64,000 nucleotides of DNA from the NCBI GenBank assembly GCA_021325025.1, contig JAJPHZ010000030.1:1-64000 (forward strand), written 5' to 3'. The notes beneath the pieces were generated by a model. That model had not been told where the DNA came from and made no database searches. It saw nothing but the letters and a program-made list of their open reading frames with translations. This document shows, one piece after another, positions 46,667 to 54,042 of this stretch. Every line of letters begins with the position of its first letter. Position 1 is the stretch's first letter. A program made the translations under genes and the position numbers. Source of the DNA: Pseudomonadota bacterium. Lineage in GTDB: Bacteria; Desulfobacterota; Binatia; Binatales; Binataceae.

Positions 46667-46846
46667 ATGAAGCTCAATTGCCTTTCCTGCGGACACACCG
46701 TCAACCTTGACGACGCTTACGGCGAATACAGCGGCGACGTCAAGTGCTTCGTATGCGGTTCGCTGCTGGAGGTCGTCATCGAACACGAGCACATCAAATC
46801 CGTCAAGCTGACGGCGGGCGGGGCGGAGCCGAGGAGCACCAGATGA
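46667..46846 (+). CDS. Small two-CxxC zinc-ribbon protein (59 aa)
   Basis: A short gene below usual size cut-offs. It reads MKLNCLSCGHTVNLDDAYGE, then KCFVCGSLLEVVIEHE: two CxxC pairs (Cys5/8 and Cys27/30) spaced 18 residues apart, a canonical zinc ribbon. GAGG lies 10 bases before ATG 46667. Its TGA overlaps the ATG of gvpF/L copy 3 (ATGA at 46843), which proves it is translated in the operon's rhythm. It may be a metal-dependent partner of the neighbouring coiled-coil protein or GvpF/L. No known Gvp name applies. Confidence 0.82.
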   Translation: MKLNCLSCGHTVNLDDAYGEYSGDVKCFVCGSLLEVVIEHEHIKSVKLTAGGAEPRSTR

Positions 46847-47643
46847 GCCTCTCGCCGCAAAGCGCGCCAGTCAGAAGGCTGCGGCCGCGCACGGCGCGCA
46901 AATACGTGTACGCGATAATCGCAGGCGCGCCGCGCGGCAACTATGGAGCGATCGGCATCGACGGCCAGGCGCTGGAGTTCGTCTCCGGACGCGGCGTGAC
47001 CTCGGTGATAAGCGCGATCGACGCCGAACGCATCCGTCCCGAGCGCCGCCATCTTGCGGCCCATCGCGAGGTGCTGCGCCAGCTTGTCGCGCAAGAAGAG
47101 GCGGTCCTGCCCATCTGCTTCGGCACCATCGCTTCGCAGCCCGAGGAGGTCGCGGCGATGTTGATGCGCAATCGCAGCGGGCTGATGCGCCAGTTGCGGC
47201 GCGTGGCGGGGATGGTGGAGATGGGCTTGCGCGTGGCGTGGGAGGTGAACAACATCTTCGACTACTTCATCGCCATCAGGCCCGAATTGCGCGCCGCGCG
47301 CGACCGCCTCTTCGGCCGGCGCGGACAGCCCACGCAGGATGAGCAAATCGAACTGGGCCGCGCTTTCGAGCGCCTGCTGGCCGAGGAACGCGACGCCCAC
47401 TTCCACACCGTCGAGCAGGCGCTGAGGCCGTGCTGCGCCGAAATCAAACGCCCTCCGCCGCGCGACGAACGCGAAGTGATGAACCTGGCCTGTCTCATCC
47501 GGCGCGACGCCCAGGGCGCGTTCGAGACCGCCGTCTTCGCGGCGGCCTCACACTTCGACAACAGTTTTGCCTTCGACTACAGCGGCCCGTGGGCGCCGCA
47601 CAGCTTCGCCGAGATGGATATCAGACTCTCGGCGCAGGAATGA
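46843..47643 (+). CDS. gvpF/L: GvpL/GvpF family gas-vesicle protein, copy 3
   Basis: A 266-aa GvpF/L protein starting at the ATG overlapping the zinc-ribbon stop. KYVYAIIAGAPRGNYGAIGI begins the first domain, VLPICFGTIAS is the conserved core strand, and VNNIFDYFIAIRPELRAARD follows. It ends FAFDYSGPWAPHSF, the family signature. A Met 33 codons upstream in the same frame lies inside the zinc-ribbon gene. It is the most canonical of the three copies. gvpG follows after 6 bp. Confidence 0.94.
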   Translation: MSLSPQSAPVRRLRPRTARKYVYAIIAGAPRGNYGAIGIDGQALEFVSGRGVTSVISAIDAERIRPERRHLAAHREVLRQLVAQEEAVLPICFGTIASQPEEVAAMLMRNRSGLMRQLRRVAGMVEMGLRVAWEVNNIFDYFIAIRPELRAARDRLFGRRGQPTQDEQIELGRAFERLLAEERDAHFHTVEQALRPCCAEIKRPPPRDEREVMNLACLIRRDAQGAFETAVFAAASHFDNSFAFDYSGPWAPHSFAEMDIRLSAQE

Positions 47644-47649
47644 CGGCCG

Positions 47650-47922
47650 ATGTTTTTACTCGACGACCTGGTACTTGCTCCCGCCAAATTTGTCCTTTGG
47701 GTCACGCGTCAGGTGCACGACGCCGCCAAAGAGGAATTAAACGGCGAACGCCAGCGCCTTACCGCCGAACTCGGCCATCTTCATGCGATGCTGGAGAGCG
47801 GGCGGCTTGGCGAAGATGAATTCGACGCGCGAGAACGCATCCTGCTCGACCGGCTCGACGCGCTCGACCAACAGCTCGCGGATGCGGCGGGAAGCGGCAA
47901 TGGCGGACGTGCGGCTCGATGA
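47650..47922 (+). CDS. gvpG: Gas vesicle protein GvpG
   Basis: A 90-aa protein, typical for GvpG. LLDDLVLAPAKFVLWVTRQV is the conserved hydrophobic N-terminal helix and KEELNGERQRLTAELGHLHA begins the coiled C-terminal part. GvpG is an accessory protein required for gas-vesicle formation. It starts 6 bp after gvpF/L copy 3; the next gene begins 23 bp before its stop in another frame. Confidence 0.92.
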   Translation: MFLLDDLVLAPAKFVLWVTRQVHDAAKEELNGERQRLTAELGHLHAMLESGRLGEDEFDARERILLDRLDALDQQLADAAGSGNGGRAAR

Positions 47923-48094
47923 GGCCGAGCACCTGTCGCTGTGCGAGGCGCTGGACCGGATCCTTAACAAAGGCGCTGTCATCACCGGCGACCTGACCAT
48001 CTCGGTGGCCAATGTCGATCTGATTTACGTGGGCCTGCGCGTGCTGATTGCCTCGGCGCAAGCGCTGCGCGCGCCGCGCGGCCCTGGTGTCTGA
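47900..48094 (+). CDS. GvpA/GvpJ/GvpS-type gas vesicle protein, short
   Basis: A 64-aa GvpA-family protein. LSLCEALDRILNKGAVITGD and LTISVANVDLIYVGLRVLIA match the GvpA core (helix, hairpin, helix). It is shorter and less conserved than gvpA, so it is likely a minor paralogue of the GvpJ/M/S type used in tips or nucleation. The ATG at 47900 lies within gvpG (23-bp overlap), and gvpK begins 2 bp after its stop. Confidence 0.9.
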   Translation: MADVRLDEAEHLSLCEALDRILNKGAVITGDLTISVANVDLIYVGLRVLIASAQALRAPRGPGV

Positions 48095-48096
48095 AC

Positions 48097-48453
48097 ATGT
48101 CGGGCAAACTGGAAGCTGTGGTTGCGTCGAATGACTTGGACCGCTTCTGCCGCGCGATGGGCACCGACCCGCTCGCCGCGGCCCAACCCGCGCGGCGGTT
48201 CAATATCGATCCCGAGCAGGTCAGGAACGGACTGGCGCAACTGGTGCTCGCGCTGATCAAGCTGCTGCACGAATTGCTCGAGCGTCAGGCGATCGCCCGG
48301 ATGGACGCCGGCAGCCTCAGCCACGAGGAGATCGAACGCCTGGGCACCACCCTGATGCGGCAGAGCGAGCAGCTCGACCGTCTGCGCGACGTCTTCGGCC
48401 TTTGCGACGACGACCTCAACCTGGACCTGGGCCCGCTGGGCCGGCTGTTGTAG
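48097..48453 (+). CDS. gvpK: Gas vesicle protein GvpK
   Basis: A 118-aa all-helical protein. FNIDPEQVRNGLAQLVLALI and KLLHELLERQAIARMDAGSL form the GvpK core, followed by LSHEEIERLGTTLM and the FGLCDDDLNLDLGPLGRLL end. GvpK is an essential accessory protein of unknown mechanism. It begins 2 bp after the short GvpA paralogue and 9 bp before gvpJ, part of the usual G-S/J-K-J order. Confidence 0.95.
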   Translation: MSGKLEAVVASNDLDRFCRAMGTDPLAAAQPARRFNIDPEQVRNGLAQLVLALIKLLHELLERQAIARMDAGSLSHEEIERLGTTLMRQSEQLDRLRDVFGLCDDDLNLDLGPLGRLL

Positions 48454-48462
48454 GAAGGGGCG

Positions 48463-48798
48463 ATGGCGGGGCACACGGTCGAACATTCGCTGCAAAGCGC
48501 AACCCTGGCCGACCTGCTCGAGCGCGTGCTCGACAAGGGTATCGTCATCGCGGGCGACATCCGCATCAAGCTGGTCGAGGTCGAGCTGCTCACCATCCAG
48601 TTGCGCCTGGTAGTCTGTTCGGTGGATAAGGCCAGGGAACTGGGGCTGGACTGGTGGACCAACAACTCCGCACTCGCCGCCGGCAGTCAACCCGACGCAT
48701 CGATCGAACAGCGCGTGGCGCGGCTGGAATCGCTGGTTTCAAGCTCAGCCATGCCGCGCGAGCAAACGCAGAGGGCAAAATTGAGCGGCAAGAATTGA
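48463..48798 (+). CDS. gvpJ: Gas vesicle protein GvpJ (GvpA family with tail)
   Basis: A 111-aa protein. Residues 12-65 are a GvpA-like core (ADLLERVLDKGIVIAGDIRI; KLVEVELLTIQLRLVVCSVD), followed by a polar tail with SIEQRVARLESLVSS, a predicted coiled coil. GvpJ proteins are minor paralogues thought to cap or shape gas vesicles. GAAGGGG lies six bases before the ATG. It is the last recognised gene of the island; a group II intron remnant begins about 50 bp later. Confidence 0.93.
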   Translation: MAGHTVEHSLQSATLADLLERVLDKGIVIAGDIRIKLVEVELLTIQLRLVVCSVDKARELGLDWWTNNSALAAGSQPDASIEQRVARLESLVSSSAMPREQTQRAKLSGKN

Positions 48799-48849
48799 CA
48801 CGGCGCTTTCGGCTGATGCGAAAGGCCCTCCCTTCGCCCATACCGAGTC

Positions 48850-49150
48850 TGAGTAGGAATCACGGTTGCCCATAACCCCCTCAACCGATCCGGACGAGCA
48901 GTTTTTTTCGCATCCCGGCTCTTGCCTCAGGTGATAAAGCCGCGGCGGCGCAGTGGGTAGGGATGATAGATGCGGGGCGCGGGCAGGCACTCCGAAGCGA
49001 GCTGAAGCATGCGGTTCCATCGCACGCGGCCATTTTGGCTCCGGCGCGAGAGCGCGCGATGCCACAGTCGCACCGTGCAAAAGCGGAACTGGCGGAGCGC
49101 CGGGGAGTTCATGGGGACGCCGTAGTAACGCAAGTGTCCCTCGACCGGTC
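48850..49150 (-). pseudogene. 3' remnant of a group II intron: maturase C-terminus plus domains V and VI
   Basis: Reading leftwards, 48927-49140 encodes about 70 residues of the C-terminal part of an intron maturase: GHLRYYGVPMNSPAL, then LWHRALSRRSQNGRV and YHPYPLRR, a near-perfect group II intron reverse-transcriptase ending. Five bases past its stop comes GAGCCGGG (48914-48921) with the paired TCCGG, then GAGGGGG, the shape of catalytic domain V (about 48881-48921). ATGGGCAACCGTGATTCCTA (about 48855-48875) resembles domain VI. The reverse transcriptase domain and the 5' half are gone, so it cannot move. Confidence 0.75.
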
Positions 49151-49643
49151 CTAACTTCGTGTGGGGGCGGCTACCGGCCCCGCGCTAGAGGCATACAGCA
49201 AGCATTCCTTCGTCAAAAAGGCCAATGAGCCGGGCGCCGTCATGGAAGTCTCGGAGTTTCTGCGCGCCGTGCGCCGGATCGTGGTCGATTTCGTCGTTGG
49301 CCGCGTGCTGAGCCACAACGGCGAGGCGTCAGCGGTAATCGGCCTCGACGACGTGACGACCTACTACCTGCTCCATCGCCACGATCTCGGAATGGATGAC
49401 GCGCCAATCGGCGCCTGCATCCTGTACGCAATCTCATGCGGCCTTTCCGATCACGACCTGGCCGATCCTTACGAGATTCTCCAGCGGACCGGCGGCCAGG
49501 CTTCTGAACCTCTCCCTATCGGGAGAGGTCGGCGCGAAAGCGCCGGGTGAGGGACCGCCAGAGAAGAAATTGAAGAAGAAGCCGATTTCGATGCGGGCGA
49601 CGACGCCGAAGATGGCACCGGCAGGGAGAGGCATCAGACACCT
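49143..49643 (+). pseudogene. C-terminal remnant of a DUF1156 (COG1743) DNA methylase
   Basis: The frame 49161-49550 reads ATGPALEAYSKHSFVKKANE, VSEFLRAVRRIVVDFVVGRV, and LDDVTTYYLLHRHDLG with GACILYAISCGLSD, the C-terminal part of DUF1156 adenine-specific methylases, some linked with anti-phage islands. The expected preceding TTCGTGTGG (Phe-Val-Trp) sits two extra bases out of frame at 49151-49159, a frameshift. The 3' side is interrupted by a hairpin repeat, after which an acidic stretch (IEEEADFDAGDDAEDGTG) typical of the family's tail continues to about 49640. The catalytic part is missing. Confidence 0.65.
49509..49553. repeat. Hairpin repeat copy 1 (two stem-loops)
   Basis: A 45-bp unit: CCTCTCCC paired with GGGAGAGG (loop TATC), then GGCGC-GAAA-GCGCC and GGTGAGGG. 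It interrupts the DUF1156 remnant and brings in its stop codon. A near-identical copy lies 132 bp downstream. Confidence 0.8.
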
Positions 49644-49686
49644 CTCCCCCTATCGGGAGAGGTCGCGCCGAAGGCGCGGGTGAGGG
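49641..49686. repeat. Hairpin repeat copy 2 (two stem-loops)
   Basis: A 46-bp unit nearly the same as copy 1: CCTCTCCCCC, TATC, GGGAGAGG, then CGCGCC-GAAG-GCGCG and GGTGAGGG. The small changes keep both stems paired, as in a REP-like family with dispersed copies. Confidence 0.8.
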
Positions 49687-50184
49687 AAAGCAGATGAAGA
49701 CTTCCGGATGCGAGTCGTTGGATTCGGCGCCGGCCTCCACCGCGCCCGAGCGCTGCCCGAAATCAAGGGCGCGAGGTTCAGCACTCGAATGGCGCCGCCG
49801 GCTATTGGGGGAGATGGTCCTTTCACCACCACGACTGTGATGACACTTGGTTCCAACCGATCTCAGCCGGGATCGGCGATAGAGCTGATGAGAAACCGAG
49901 CCAAGGAGCCATGAGCAGAACCACACCAAAGAGCCGAAGCCTCAGCGAGCCGCAGCGAATCAAAAGATACTCACCTATATACGAGTCTCCCGAGGGCGTC
50001 GGCCCCGGCTTCGGAAATCGGCGTCTGGAATTAATCCGTCTAGAGCGAAAGCTGTTCCACAAAGCTGGAAAAACACGCGCGGAACGTGCGGTCAAAGCCG
50101 TGCACGACTTCTGCGGTTCATTTGCATCCAAGGTCGACCTTGAAACGGTAAAAGCGGTTCGTGACGCGGATTGGGATAGGTCGT
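49687..50184. other. Decayed or non-coding stretch with a doubtful open frame
   Basis: About 500 bp between the second hairpin repeat and the amidohydrolase gene. A plus-strand frame (ATG 49911 to 50231) encodes 106 residues with a basic middle (ELIRLERKLFHKAGKTRAER), but it has no recognised family and overlaps the end of the amidohydrolase gene. Frames upstream are low-complexity. I read this as debris next to the intron and methylase remnants. Confidence 0.45.
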
Positions 50185-51441
50185 CTACGCCGCCTTGGCC
50201 GAGGCGGTCGGCGCCAGACGCGATTCGATGAACTGGCCGCCCTTCATTATGACCTCGAGTTTGGCGCGATCGCGCAGCACCGCGATGTCGGCCACCGGGT
50301 CGCCGTCGACGACCAGCAGGTCGGCGAGCTTGCCCGCGGCAATCGTGCCGACCTCTCCGCCGAACAGGCCCGCACCGTTGTGCGTTGCCCACCTGATCAC
50401 ATCAAGCGGCGCGGTGCCGGCGTACTTGACGTAAAACTCCAGCTCGACGGCATAGTCGCCGTGCGGCATCCACGAGGTGCCGAAGTCGTCGCCGACTACC
50501 AGCTTGACGCCCGCCTTGTTCGCCTTGTCCACCGCCTTGTAGCCCTGCTCAAGCCATCGCTCTTCCTGCGCCAGCCGTTCCGCCGGCATCCGCTTGCGCA
50601 TGAAATCCATTGTCTTCCAGGTGAAGTACAGGCTGGGCGTGACGTAGGTCCCCTGCTTAAGCATCAACTCGATGCACTGGTCGTCCATCGCGTCGGCATG
50701 GTCGAGCACGTCCATCCCGGCATGCAAGCAGTCCAGGATTGCCTTGCGCGACACGACGTGTCCGCGCACCAGCCGGCCGCGCTCGTGCGCCGCCTGGGTC
50801 CCGGCCTGGATTTCCTCGAACGTCATCGGCGCTTCGTCGGCGGGCATCTCGAAACCATGGCCGCCCGTAACATACAGCTTGATAATGTCGGCGCCCTGTT
50901 TGATCTCCCGGCGGATCGCCTTGCGGAATTCATCGGGCCCGTCGCAGATATGGGCCAGCCCCTCCAGGCCAAGCTTCCAGTAGTCGGGATCGATGTCGAC
51001 CGGGCCGCCGCTGGTGCCGATATCGTGGCTGCAGGCGATAAGACGCGGCCCCTGGATCAGGCCGTCGCGAATCGCGTCGCGCAGCACCACGTCCACGTTG
51101 TGCGGCGAGCCGGCGCCGACCGCGCGCGTAAAGCCTGAGCGCAGCAGCAGCTCGGCGTTCTTGGCCGCCGCCAGCGCCAGGTAGGTCGGCGGATACTTCA
51201 GCTCGATATCGAAGATGGTGTTGATGTTGATGTACGCAGCGTGGAAGTGGCACTGATTCATCCCCGGCATCAGGGTTTTGCCGCCAAGATCGAAGACCGT
51301 GTCGCGCGCCGCGGGTTGGGGCGCGCTGCCGTCCGTGCCGACCGCGATGATCCGGTCACCCTCGACGACCACGGTGCTGTTGGGCTTGGGCGGATTAACG
51401 CCGTCGATCAGATTGGCGCCGGTAAAGAATATGCGTGCCAT
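50185..51441 (-). CDS. Amidohydrolase family metalloenzyme
   Basis: A 418-aa TIM-barrel amidohydrolase. GKTLMPGMNQCHFHAAY carries the first metal ligands (HFH), ADIIKLYVTGG the bridging Lys, LVRGHVVS and VLDHADAMD the next His residues, and VVGDDFGTSW the catalytic Asp. The N- and C-terminal strands form the usual beta-sandwich (IAAGKLADLLVVDGDP). The enzyme should hydrolyse an amide or imide; the layout is of the imidazolonepropionase/prolidase-like group. It is on the minus strand, with an LLM oxidoreductase gene about 110 bp upstream. ATG 51439-51441 is the start. Confidence 0.9.
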   Translation of the reverse strand: MARIFFTGANLIDGVNPPKPNSTVVVEGDRIIAVGTDGSAPQPAARDTVFDLGGKTLMPGMNQCHFHAAYININTIFDIELKYPPTYLALAAAKNAELLLRSGFTRAVGAGSPHNVDVVLRDAIRDGLIQGPRLIACSHDIGTSGGPVDIDPDYWKLGLEGLAHICDGPDEFRKAIRREIKQGADIIKLYVTGGHGFEMPADEAPMTFEEIQAGTQAAHERGRLVRGHVVSRKAILDCLHAGMDVLDHADAMDDQCIELMLKQGTYVTPSLYFTWKTMDFMRKRMPAERLAQEERWLEQGYKAVDKANKAGVKLVVGDDFGTSWMPHGDYAVELEFYVKYAGTAPLDVIRWATHNGAGLFGGEVGTIAAGKLADLLVVDGDPVADIAVLRDRAKLEVIMKGGQFIESRLAPTASAKAA

Positions 51442-51549
51442 GACTAAGCCCTCCTCGGCGGCCGCACGGGCCGGCGGCGCCGGTCTTTGTGCCGGTCGTG
51501 TTCCCCTGCAAGGTGTATCGCCCGCCGGGGCGGAAATGTCAACGCGTGT

Positions 51550-52434
51550 TCAGCCGACCGTAGCCGCCGGTTCCACCCATCGCCGGGCGATCTCCTCCAG
51601 CCGCTTGATCATGTCGGCCTCGCTGCGGCGCCCAAACGGCGGCAGCACCAGTTCCCGGACCCCCAGTTCGTGGTACTTGCGGAAGTCATCGGGCGTCGGC
51701 TGATGGCTGGCCGGGCCGATTATGATTTCCAGGTCCTCCAGCTTGCGGCCCCGCGCGTTCAGCAATCCGCGCAGCTTGCCCAGCCGCTCGGCGGTCTGCT
51801 CGGGCGTAAGGTTGAGGCCGAACCATCCGTCGCCATACTCAGCCACGCGCCGCAAGGCCGGGTTGGTGTTGCCGCCGACCACCACCGGCAGTTTGTCGCC
51901 TTTGACCGGCTTGGGAAAACTGCGCACGTTTTTGAAACTTGCAAACTCGCCGCTGAACGCACTGACGTCATCGCCCCACAGGCGGCGCATCGCGGCGACG
52001 TAATCGCGGGTGCGATCGGCGCGGCGCTCCCACGCAATCCCCATCGCCTTGAATTCCTCTTCCAGCCATCCGATTCCGATCCCGACCACCACGCGGCCGC
52101 CGCTTAGATGGTCGACCGTGGCGATCGCCTTGGCCAGTGCCAGTGGATTGTGTTCCGGCACCAGGCAGACGCCGGTCGCCAGGCGCACGTGTTTGGTGAA
52201 GGCCGCGGCAAAGCCCAGGCCGACCCACGGGTCGAGCAGCGGCGAATCCAGCCGCCCCATCACCTCGCCGCTGGGAGCATAGGGATAGCGCGATTTGTAC
52301 CCCTCGATCAGCACGACATGCTCGGGCGCCCACAAGGTCGCGAAACCAAGCCGCTCGGCGTTGGTGGCGATGGTTTTGATCGAGTCGGCGTCGGTCCCGG
52401 CTCCGATTCCGATCGAAATTAATCCGACTTTCAT
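51550..52434 (-). CDS. LLM class F420/flavin-dependent oxidoreductase
   Basis: A 294-aa luciferase-like TIM-barrel protein. MKVGLISIGIGAGTDADSIK opens the domain, AERLGFATLWAPEHVVLIEG follows, and LSGGRVVVGIGIGWLEEEF with KLPVVVGGNTNPALRRVAEY are the family's typical blocks. The group is mostly F420-dependent (TIGR03619-like) with some FMN members; F420 use is inferred. ATG 52434 fits the family start; the sequence upstream reads out of family. Probably acts in oxidation or reduction of an unknown compound, near the amidohydrolase gene on the same strand. Confidence 0.9.
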   Translation of the reverse strand: MKVGLISIGIGAGTDADSIKTIATNAERLGFATLWAPEHVVLIEGYKSRYPYAPSGEVMGRLDSPLLDPWVGLGFAAAFTKHVRLATGVCLVPEHNPLALAKAIATVDHLSGGRVVVGIGIGWLEEEFKAMGIAWERRADRTRDYVAAMRRLWGDDVSAFSGEFASFKNVRSFPKPVKGDKLPVVVGGNTNPALRRVAEYGDGWFGLNLTPEQTAERLGKLRGLLNARGRKLEDLEIIIGPASHQPTPDDFRKYHELGVRELVLPPFGRRSEADMIKRLEEIARRWVEPAATVG

Positions 52435-52524
52435 CGACGGCCTCCCACACTGATTGCGGACAGGCATGACCGGCCGCACCGGCGGCCTCTCCGTCCGACC
52501 AAGAATTCGTCAATCGTGCGGGCA

Positions 52525-53103
52525 ATGCAACCCGATGACCTGACAATTGCCGGATACATCGGCGAACACTACAATTCCCCCATGGGCCTGTCCGCGGCTG
52601 TCTTCACAGCGGGGCTGTTGAGCTGGACCCTGCTTGAATACGTCATCCACGGTTGGATGGCGCATCTGCACGACACATTCGTCGCGCCGATCCATGCCGT
52701 TCATCATCGTGATCCTTATGCGGTTTTTGCGATCAAGGCCTGGTTGCCTTCGATGGCTGTGGCCGCCCTGCTGTTTGGCGTGTTTGGTGCAGCGCCGGGC
52801 GCGATCTTTTACCTGGGGCTGTTATGCGGATTCGCGGCGTATGAAGTTGAGCATTACCGGATTCATTTTGCCGCGCGCCTGGCGCCCGTTGAGCGGCGCC
52901 TGCGCGACCGCCACCTGGTCCACCATCTGCGCCGCCCCACGATGTGCCTGGGCGTCGTCACCGGCTTTTGGGACAAGGTGTTCGGCACTGAGCCGCTGCG
53001 CCCCGAACTGGACGCGTTGTGCGCATCGGTGCGAGACGTCCCGCCTCTGAGCGGACCCAGCAATCTGCACCAGTTCTTATCGTCGTTGCGTTCATCGCAC
53101 TGA
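52525..53103 (+). CDS. Fatty-acid hydroxylase / sterol desaturase-like membrane protein
   Basis: A 192-aa membrane protein with four hydrophobic segments and the eight-histidine iron motif: EYVIHGWMAHLH, IHAVHHRDP, HYRIHF and HLVHHLRRP. This is the FA_hydroxylase (PF04116) diiron pattern, so it should oxygenate a lipid, carotenoid or fatty acid. The gene is shorter than most members. The start is uncertain: ATG 52525, GTG 52516 or ATG 52582 (MGLSAAVF) are all open; no ribosome site decides. Divergent from the LLM gene. Confidence 0.82.
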   Translation: MQPDDLTIAGYIGEHYNSPMGLSAAVFTAGLLSWTLLEYVIHGWMAHLHDTFVAPIHAVHHRDPYAVFAIKAWLPSMAVAALLFGVFGAAPGAIFYLGLLCGFAAYEVEHYRIHFAARLAPVERRLRDRHLVHHLRRPTMCLGVVTGFWDKVFGTEPLRPELDALCASVRDVPPLSGPSNLHQFLSSLRSSH

Positions 53104-53164
53104 TACATCGACCCTCTGGCCGCACGGCTGGAGCTTTGTCGCGTTTGGATTCCCGGAGGAGATG

Positions 53165-53953
53165 ATGGAGTACAAAAACCTGATATTCGAGCTGCGCGAC
53201 GGCGTGGCGCACGTCACGCTGAATCGGCCGGACGCGGCGAACGCGCTCAACCTGGAGCTGTCGCAGGAATTGTACGACGCGATGCTGCGCTGCGACGAGG
53301 ACGGCGCGGTGCGCGCGGTGCTGCTCAGCGGGTCGGGCAAGATGTTCTGCGCCGGCGGCGACCTCAAGACTTTCGCCGCCCGCAAGGACGACCTGCCCTC
53401 TCATTTGAAGCTGCTCACGCACTTCATTCATGGCGCGGTCGCGCTGATGGCGCGGATGGACGCGCCGGTGATTAGCGCGGTCAACGGCACGGTGGCCGGC
53501 GGCGGACTGGGCCTCGTGTTCGGTGCCGATTTGACGATCGCGGCGGAATCGGCGCGCTTTACCATGGCTTACACGCGCGCCGGTCTGTCGCCCGACGCAT
53601 CGACCAGTTTCTTCCTGCCCAGGATGGTCGGGCTGCGCCGCGCCCTTGACTTGACCCTTACCAATCGCGTGCTGTCAGCGCGCGAGGCGATGGAGTGGGG
53701 AATCGTCAACCGCGTGGTGATCGACGCCGAGCTGCCCGCAACCGCCGCCGCCCTGGCGCGGGAGATGGCGGACGGCGCGACGGCGGCCTTTGGCGCGGCC
53801 AAGCGTCTGCTGCGCGAAAGCTTCAACGACACCCTGGAGACCCATCTGCACTCCGAGGCACGCGCCATCGCCGAGCGCGCGCGCAACCCCGACGCGCGTG
53901 AAGGAATCGCCGCGTTTTTGGAAAAGCGCGCGCCCCGCTTCCGCGGCATCTGA
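53165..53953 (+). CDS. Enoyl-CoA hydratase/isomerase family protein
   Basis: A 262-aa crotonase-fold protein. VTLNRPDAANALNL, GSGKMFCAGGDLKTF and MDAPVISAVNGTVAGGGLGL are the family signatures. The expected catalytic Glu positions read AYTRAGLSPDASTSF; the first Glu site is Ala/Thr-like, the second Asp, so hydratase activity is not certain and isomerase or thioesterase chemistry is possible. GGAGGAG precedes two ATGs; 53165 has better spacing than 53162. Lone gene upstream of the polysaccharide operon. Confidence 0.9.
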   Translation: MEYKNLIFELRDGVAHVTLNRPDAANALNLELSQELYDAMLRCDEDGAVRAVLLSGSGKMFCAGGDLKTFAARKDDLPSHLKLLTHFIHGAVALMARMDAPVISAVNGTVAGGGLGLVFGADLTIAAESARFTMAYTRAGLSPDASTSFFLPRMVGLRRALDLTLTNRVLSAREAMEWGIVNRVVIDAELPATAAALAREMADGATAAFGAAKRLLRESFNDTLETHLHSEARAIAERARNPDAREGIAAFLEKRAPRFRGI

Positions 53954-54042
53954 AGCGGCGCGGCCGCGGCGGCGACCGGGCAGGAGCCGCGTTGTCTTGA
54001 TTTGAAAGAAAGTTCCATTCGATCTAAGACGGCAAGGTCCGG

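Noticed and set aside
49143..49643. Intact BREX-like or DUF1156 defence system
   Set aside because: Only the C-terminal piece of one gene is present, frameshifted and interrupted; no partner genes are in the window.
49911..50231. 106-codon hypothetical gene as a confident call
   Set aside because: No recognised motif, overlap with the amidohydrolase gene and surrounding decayed sequence; kept only as part of the intergenic note.
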